Source: Dromaius novaehollandiae (Eukaryota; Chordata; Aves; Casuariiformes; Dromaiidae). From it: a stretch of DNA of 64,000 nt. Position numbers and translations under genes: made by a program. The DNA is taken from NCBI RefSeq assembly GCF_036370855.1, contig NC_088130.1, positions 69,974,941 to 70,038,940 of the forward strand. The letters run 5' to 3'. This document shows positions 58,601-64,000 of the stretch, piece by piece. Every line of letters begins with the position of its first letter. The stretch's first letter is position 1. The notes under the pieces are model-generated. The model was given only the letters and a program-made list of their open reading frames with translations, had not been told where the DNA came from and ran no database searches.

Positions 58601-61600
58601 AGTGTTGCATTGAGGCAGTATATCTGGTTCCATCATAATGACTATATCCTAAAACAATTCTTTTAATTTATAAACCTGTTATTATTCCCCATTGTCGCAT
58701 CCTTAATTTTTCTTTAGCAAATCACCAGTGCCTGTATGCTGTGAGGACGAGGAGAATACTCTACCATTCCCCAAGGCAGATATTGTTCATGACTTCCTAG
58801 AAGACTGTATAAATGAGAAAAATAAGGTCAGTAAAACCGAGTATTTGTTAGACCAGAAAATATTAAAAGGGAGAATGCCTGTGAATTGGTTGTCATTCTT
58901 GCTGAAATATATGAAACAGAAAGTCGAACTGCACTAATTTAGTCATATTTCAGCATGTTGAAGTCTTTCAGTTATTTAACCCTATAATCTAACCCTTGAT
59001 CACAATTATGAATAAAAAACCATCCAATTATAAAATGCTTTGCTTAGTAGTGGTTTTACTTTTATGCTCCATATTTTGTTCAAATAATAATTTTCCTGCC
59101 TCAAGTAAAGGAAGAAAGGCTTTTGTTGTTCATGTATTAAATACTACTAATTCCATAGCCTTGCTGATGTCATGTAGGCTATGAGTCAAGTTCAAGAGGT
59201 AAGTTACGTAATATATTTCTTCTTATTCCTGTGGTTGCCTTGGAATTGGATCGTAGATTCAATTTACTCTCTTTGGAGTATTCATTATTTTTACTGCATT
59301 CTTTCATATTAATCACCTTCTTGGTAATCTTAATATTATTCACTCTTTCATTTTAATTATATGAGCCTTTTCTATTTCTATTATCCTTTTTCGAGATAGG
59401 GAGATGAATGCTGAACCCAGTTTTCTAGTTGAACAGGATATTATTAATTTGTGTCTTGGTACATTTCCTACGTTTTCTGCCCTATTGTCCTTGAATCTCA
59501 ACTGCTCTAATATCCTCTTTCCCCCTCCTGTAGTAAACAGAGCATTATTCTTCTAACTTTTCTACTGTTGCATGTACTTCTGTTCGCCTAAGGAGTTAGC
59601 TGAAACAGAACCTAACAATATGTACGAGACAAAATATTCTGTCTGATGAACGTTGCTTCACTGTATTTCATCTTTCATCTTTCCCACTCTCTTGGTTCTG
59701 CTAGATCACTAGACATTTCTAGACCTATGCAAGTATTTTTGGATTACCCATAGATTTTGTCACCTTGAATTAATTTGCATTTGTTTTAATTATTGAATGA
59801 ATAGTTACTATATAGATACTAATTACATGAATAAGACCTATGTGTATCATTAACGAAAGTTACTTGTTCTGTCAGTTACAAAATGTTAAAACGCTTTCTA
59901 CCAGTGCTCTCATAGCATTACAAGGAATTGACATTGTCAGTCTTGCTGTTCTTGAATTATTTTACACAAACTAGGGCTGAGGCCTTTCTGTGATTCCTCA
60001 GATCTTCCTAAAAACATATGTATTCACAGTGACTTCACTGACCATACAGTGGCATAAATTAAGACAATCCAGTGTGGCATAGCACCATACATGTGCAATT
60101 TATAAATAGACCTTTAAAAAAAGGTAGCAGAAAACATTCATAGAAATTAGCCTTTAAATTGTTTCAGGGAAACTTCAGAAGCATTTTTTGTGTGTGTGAC
60201 AACTGTCAGTGTACTGCAAAATGAACAAAATCTTTGGGGTTTGGTCTAGGAAAATACCTTTTCTGGAGGTAATCATCACGGACCAACTGAAACTTTAAAG
60301 CTAATGTTATTTAACCTTCAAGCAGTTCATGAAAGTTTAAACCAGAATAAAATTGCTGAGGAAAAGGAAGAGTTTGAAAAAGTAAGTGATCAGTTTCCTT
60401 ATATTGCATCTTGTCGATATTGATGTGCTTTTTACATTTCTGAGAAATATCTTTAGTGCTTTTATGGGCAAGGATTCCAGTCAGCTTACAAAGAAGGATT
60501 CAGCAGGATTCAACTCCCTTTGAATCAGGGACATATGCTCCAGACTGCTATGCCCTAAAACCAATACCTACTTTTTGTTGTTGTTGTTGTTGCTGCTGCC
60601 ATTGTAAATTGGAAGCTCTGTGCTGTGTTATGCTATAATCTGTCCTGTTTCCCCGTGGCATTTTATGGCAGGTCAGCAGCATTGATAGATGGCCTCAGCT
60701 GTGTCGCAGAAAGTAGTCTTTGTAAACCAGAAGATGGCGGCATTACAGGCAATTCAATCACATGCTGGTACACGGTAGTAGCTAGAACACTGAATGAACT
60801 GCTGTATTCTGGCTGAGTTGTCTTCTGATAATATCCCAACTAATACTAAGCTTTAAGGGACATGTAGCAATGTTTAGAAAAATCAGGCATTCTCAATTGC
60901 TCTCTTCTTGCCTACTTGAGAATCTATGAGTTTGTATTTTGTGGTCCTTGAGTTTCAAAATGATTTCATGGACTTTATTATCCCTTTATAAGGGTTTTGT
61001 AATGTTGCTTATAATGTGTTCTTAAATCATATGTACGTATGTATAAATCATATATATGGATCGAGTGGGCCAACAGAAACCTCGTGAAATTCAACAAGAG
61101 CAAATGCAAGGTCTTGCACCTGGGAAGAAAGAGCCCCTTGCAATAACACAGGCTGGGGACTGCCTGTCTGGCAAGCAGCTCTGCTGAAAAGTCCCTCATG
61201 GTCTTAATAGCTACAAGCCAAACATGAGCCAGCAGCACACCCTGGCAGCAAAGAAGGCCAACAGCATACTGGGCTATATGAATAGGAGTATCCACTTTTG
61301 GGACCCCCATTTCAAGAGAGACATCAATAAAGTGGTGGAGGGCCACCAAGATGGTCAGTGGGCTGCAGCACTTGCCTGACAATGGGAAGCTGAGGGAACT
61401 GGGCTTGTTCTGCCCGGAAAAGAGAAGGTTTGGGAGGGAACTAATAACAGCCTTCCAGTGCCTGTGAGGAGGGTATCAAGAAGACAGAGCCAGGCTCTTT
61501 ACAGTGGTGTATGGCAGAAGGATGAGAGAGAGCAGGTGTAAACTGAAACAAGAGGTTCAAACTGGACATGGGAGAAATTTTTTTCCCTGTGAGGGCCATC

Positions 61601-62976
61601 AAGCACTGAAACAGGTTGCTCAGTGTCATTGAGCAGTCTCCATCTGTGGAGGTTTTCAGGATGTGACTGGATAAAGCCCAGAGCAACCTGACATGACCAC
61701 ATAGCAGCCCCTGCTCAGGGCAGGATATGTGAGCAGAGACCTTCTGAGGTCCCTCCCAAACTGAATTACTATATGATTGTACAATATAGAGTTGTTCACA
61801 ATCCAATGAAAAGTGCTATAAAAATTCCAGGCTTATGGTCATATTCAGCTAGCTTTCTTTTCCTCAATTAGCAATTCTTTTTTTTTTAAGCTTTCTGAAA
61901 AAGCAGATGCTGAATTAGAACTGTGCGACAGTGAGATGATCCCTGTTACTAATTCTCTTCAGAAGTAAGTGACCATTGGTTTTCTGACTTTTCACTCAGT
62001 TTCAGAAAGTTATGCATAGAAAGAATGATAAATTAGCTGAGAGAGTTGTCATGTGATCTGAAGACTTTGTTAGAATAAACCAGTAAGGAATAATTAAAAA
62101 CATGGCAGTTCATGGAGCAGAGGAATATCTAACGAATCGTTGCAGAGATTCACTCTGTTAATAAACCTTTGTATCTTCTGTATTGAAATTAAATCTGCAC
62201 ACCACAATAAATTGAGTATTGCTACACATAAGTGGACTTTAAAATAATCAAACATGGAGAAGTTTATAATGTGGGGTAAAATACTTTCTTTTTTTTAATT
62301 ACTTGGAGAACAATAACTGATAAGAAACATAGTCCATATATGAAATCAGTGGAGTCCTAGTGAATAATTGTAAGTGAATAAAGACATAATAAGTTTAAGA
62401 AAAGGCAGAATGGGAAACAGGTTTTGATTATATAGCATATTTGCCTCAACAAATCTCAGTATTGCTGTTTAGTTCTGTACTGCAATGTTAAATAAAAGGA
62501 TTCTTTTTAAATTAAAACAATACAATAACTTTTAGTATTGATAAGCTGCTTTCTGACATATTTTGCAGCATTTAACATGCTGTGTGAAATAACCCATTGC
62601 TGTAATAATTAATAGGAACTGCACGTTTGTGTGAGCACCTGCATTTGAGAAAACATATTTGAAATTTCAATTTGGAAAAGGTTTTTTTATTTTAGTCTTG
62701 GTGTATTCTATAATCTCTAAGACAAAATGAATGCAACAGTTAGACTGGGAGATGAGAACTGTATCTAACACTATTCAAACTGTTAGTAAGAAATCAGAAT
62801 CTTTTTAATGTAAGTAGTTATATGTACACTGTTATGAAAGTCTTTATTTTTCCTAATCTAGGGCTTTACACCATTTGTCTCGTCTTAAAAGTCTTGTTGA
62901 AGATACCAGTAGCAAGCAGGAGCAAACCGATGATCACCAAGAAGATAAACAAGAAGAAAAAATGAGTGATCTGTGA
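52338..62976 (+). CDS. C18orf54: C18orf54 / LAS2, complete coding region (7 coding exons): lung adenoma susceptibility protein 2 homologue
   Basis: Coding exons are 52338-52617, 55036-55818, 57354-57501, 58718-58826, 60250-60381, 61891-61964 and 62862-62976. They join in phase to 546 aa. The opening [20 protein letters not shown] followed by [20 protein letters not shown] and FDLS resembles the start of the vertebrate LAS2 family, and the position next to STARD6 agrees. Molecular function is not established; the mouse locus was named for lung adenoma susceptibility. The protein is hydrophilic and serine-rich with no membrane segment. The centre has tryptophan-containing repeats of style [12 protein letters not shown] and [10 protein letters not shown]. 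The C-terminus is helical and charged ([32 protein letters not shown]) with an acidic Q/E/D tail. The start is fixed by an in-frame TGA at 52302-52304, after which 52338 is the first ATG. Confidence 0.9.
55036..55818 (+). CDS. C18orf54: C18orf54 large central exon
   Basis: 783 nt, residues 94-355. Starts [17 protein letters not shown] after acceptor ttttcag and ends RHTKRPFR before donor AGAG|gtaact. It is rich in Ser, Asn and Lys, holds the two YP-W-L-x-S motifs and an acidic SDSASESDG cluster, and is predicted to be mostly disordered. Confidence 0.93.
57354..57501 (+). CDS. C18orf54: C18orf54 third coding exon
   Basis: 148 nt, residues 355-404: [49 protein letters not shown]. Acceptor tttttag, donor GCTTT|gtaagt. 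Probably helical and acidic. Confidence 0.92.
58718..58826 (+). CDS. C18orf54: C18orf54 fourth coding exon
   Basis: 109 nt, residues 404-440: [36 protein letters not shown]. Acceptor ttctttag, donor ATAAG|gtcagt. Confidence 0.9.
60250..60381 (+). CDS. C18orf54: C18orf54 fifth coding exon
   Basis: 132 nt, 44 codons, phase 0 at both ends: [44 protein letters not shown]. Acceptor tggtctag, donor GAAAAA|gtaagt. The second half is probably a coiled coil or helix. Skipping it would keep the frame. Confidence 0.9.
60571..60600. repeat. Short (TTG)n/(CTG)n microsatellite
   Basis: About five to six TTG units followed by two to three CTG units, in a C18orf54 intron. Confidence 0.85.
61050..61790 (+). 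mobile_element. CR1-type LINE 3' fragment inside a C18orf54 intron
   Basis: Begins in the RT C-terminal coding region: gccaacagaaacctcgtgaa, then gcaaggtcttgcacctgggaa, reading as [20 protein letters not shown]. It runs through the CR1 3' part (caacagcatactgggc, gagggccaccaagatggtcag, cccctgctcagggcagg) to the ending gacctt..gaggtccctcccaaac. The reading frame is disrupted. It is inserted in the sense orientation 100 bp before the next coding exon, and it retains the middle segment that is deleted from the copy at 1-1158. Confidence 0.92.
61891..61964 (+). CDS. C18orf54: C18orf54 sixth coding exon
   Basis: 74 nt: [24 protein letters not shown] plus two bases. The acceptor tttttttaag follows a T tract, and the donor is AGAA|gtaagt. 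It is the first exon after the CR1 insertion. Confidence 0.9.
62862..62976 (+). CDS. C18orf54: C18orf54 terminal coding exon
   Basis: 115 nt including [41 protein letters not shown]. Acceptor cctaatctag. The tail is strongly acidic and glutamine-rich. Confidence 0.92.
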
Positions 62977-64000
62977 AGCTGATATCTAGGAATCTTTTAA
63001 TACTGTGTAATTTAAATAATGTGATGGACTGTCCTTTGGTCAGAATCTTTCTTGGAAGCTGTATCAGCACATGTTCTCGGAAAGTATTACTCAGTATTTC
63101 AATACCTATTCATTATTGTTCATGCATTACTTCAAAGCTTAATTATTTGTGGTTCCAGTAGGATCTAATGACATGTGATGAGAGAGATCATTTTAGGAAT
63201 GTTTAAAGTAATGTGAATGCTTTCATGGAAGAAGCTCTGTGTCTTTATAAAAATAAAAACGCTAAATATTAAACTGCTTGGCCAGTTCTAGTCACCACTT
63301 AACTGCACAGATCATGAGAAACAGGGGGAGCTGAGTATCATGTGTGAAGTAAAACAGGAAGGTTTAGCAGTAATGTAATTATGCAAGATGTTCAGTGCTG
63401 ATCTTTCTAACAGGGCTTGAGTTGTAATTGTGTGCTCCTTGTTCCGCCAACTGCACCCTTATCAAATATCTTCTATCCAAAAGTGTCCGAAGTCTTTTTC
63501 ATTGCTCCCCTTTCACATCCTAATGAGGCCTGGTTCTTTGGAGGGAGAAGGTACTCATTTAGAAGCATCATGTTTAGGAGCAAAGAACAAGTTACAGCTG
63601 AACTGGTCTACCAGCAGACTGCTACTGTTCGTGGCAAGTCCTAATCTCCCTTCCGTTTTCCTTGGCGTTATTCTTGGCTTTGAAACTCATCAAATCTTTC
63701 ACTGGGCCTAAATAGGGAGAAAAATATTTTTAGCTGTGTAGTTGAATAGAATCAGCTCACCAAAGCCACCAGTAAGCATTGGAACTTGTGTGGGGGAGAG
63801 AGGAATAGGACTTGCCCCTTCTTGGCAGTGGCAAATTGAGAGAGAAAGAGAAAAGCTGCAAGTGGTAGAATTGTGGCTCGAAATATATTGACAGAACATT
63901 TTGAAAGAAGCCTTTTGTGCCTCTTCTCTGGCTTACATCTAGCATTTTATGCTCTCAGTAAACAAAATCTGTGTGGCAAAACGCCTTTCTAGTAAACTAT
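62977..64000 (+). other. C18orf54 3' UTR and downstream sequence
   Basis: The 3' UTR probably ends shortly after the AATAAA at 63252. The remaining 0.7 kb shows no recognisable gene or repeat. Confidence 0.75.
63252..63257 (+). terminator. C18orf54 poly(A) signal AATAAA
   Basis: Canonical AATAAA 276 nt downstream of the stop codon. It is the first one in the 3' UTR. Confidence 0.8.

Larger units (their letters stand above)
52618..62861 (+). other. C18orf54 introns between coding exons
   Basis: Introns lie at 52618-55035, 55819-57353, 57502-58717, 58827-60249, 60382-61890 and 61965-62861, all GT..AG. They are AT-rich. The sixth coding interval (60382-61890) holds a short TTG microsatellite and a CR1 fragment. 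Read-through ORFs past exon donors end quickly. Confidence 0.85.

Overview
This is a vertebrate nuclear genome window. The genes are split into many exons with GT/AG introns, the background is AT-rich, and there are CpG-rich promoter islands. The only interspersed repeats I can name are two CR1-type LINE fragments. CR1 elements together with the compact spacing point to a bird or other sauropsid. The gene order MBD2 - POLI - STARD6 - C18orf54 is that of human 18q21. Segments of human 18q lie on the Z chromosome in birds, so a Z-linked origin is plausible, but that is inference.

Layout. At 1-28.9 kb is the 5' half of MBD2 on the minus strand: exons 1-3 with large introns. The remaining exons lie off the left edge. 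A 5'-cut CR1 copy occupies 1 to about 1158. At 28.9-30.6 kb is a divergent, CpG-rich promoter region shared by MBD2 (-) and POLI (+), with GC-rich tandem repeats in both flanking first introns. At 30.6-42.75 kb is the complete ten-exon POLI gene (DNA polymerase iota, +). At 43.9-49.9 kb are the six coding exons of STARD6 (-), which converges tail-to-tail with POLI. At 50.3-51.2 kb is a second divergent CpG-island promoter with ZNF143-like and YY1-like motifs, serving STARD6 (-) and C18orf54/LAS2 (+). At 52.3-63.26 kb are the seven coding exons of C18orf54 and its poly(A) signal. A second CR1 fragment lies in its intron at about 61.05-61.79 kb. Nothing recognisable follows to 64 kb.

I checked every exon junction for GT/AG boundaries and reading phase. 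The splice models close without frameshifts: POLI 734 aa (741 aa from an upstream ATG), STARD6 210 aa, C18orf54 546 aa, and the first 137 codons of MBD2.

The genes do not form a pathway. MBD2 reads methylated CpG for the NuRD repressor, POLI performs translesion DNA synthesis, STARD6 is a START-domain lipid carrier, and C18orf54 is poorly understood. They share two divergent promoters and one convergent junction. I found no undescribed system. The observations most worth a second look are a PIP-box-like C-terminus on the POLI protein, a NAGNAG acceptor in POLI, an overlapping uORF at the C18orf54 start, a G-rich minisatellite in MBD2 intron 1 read through by open frames, and the short MBD2 N-terminus.
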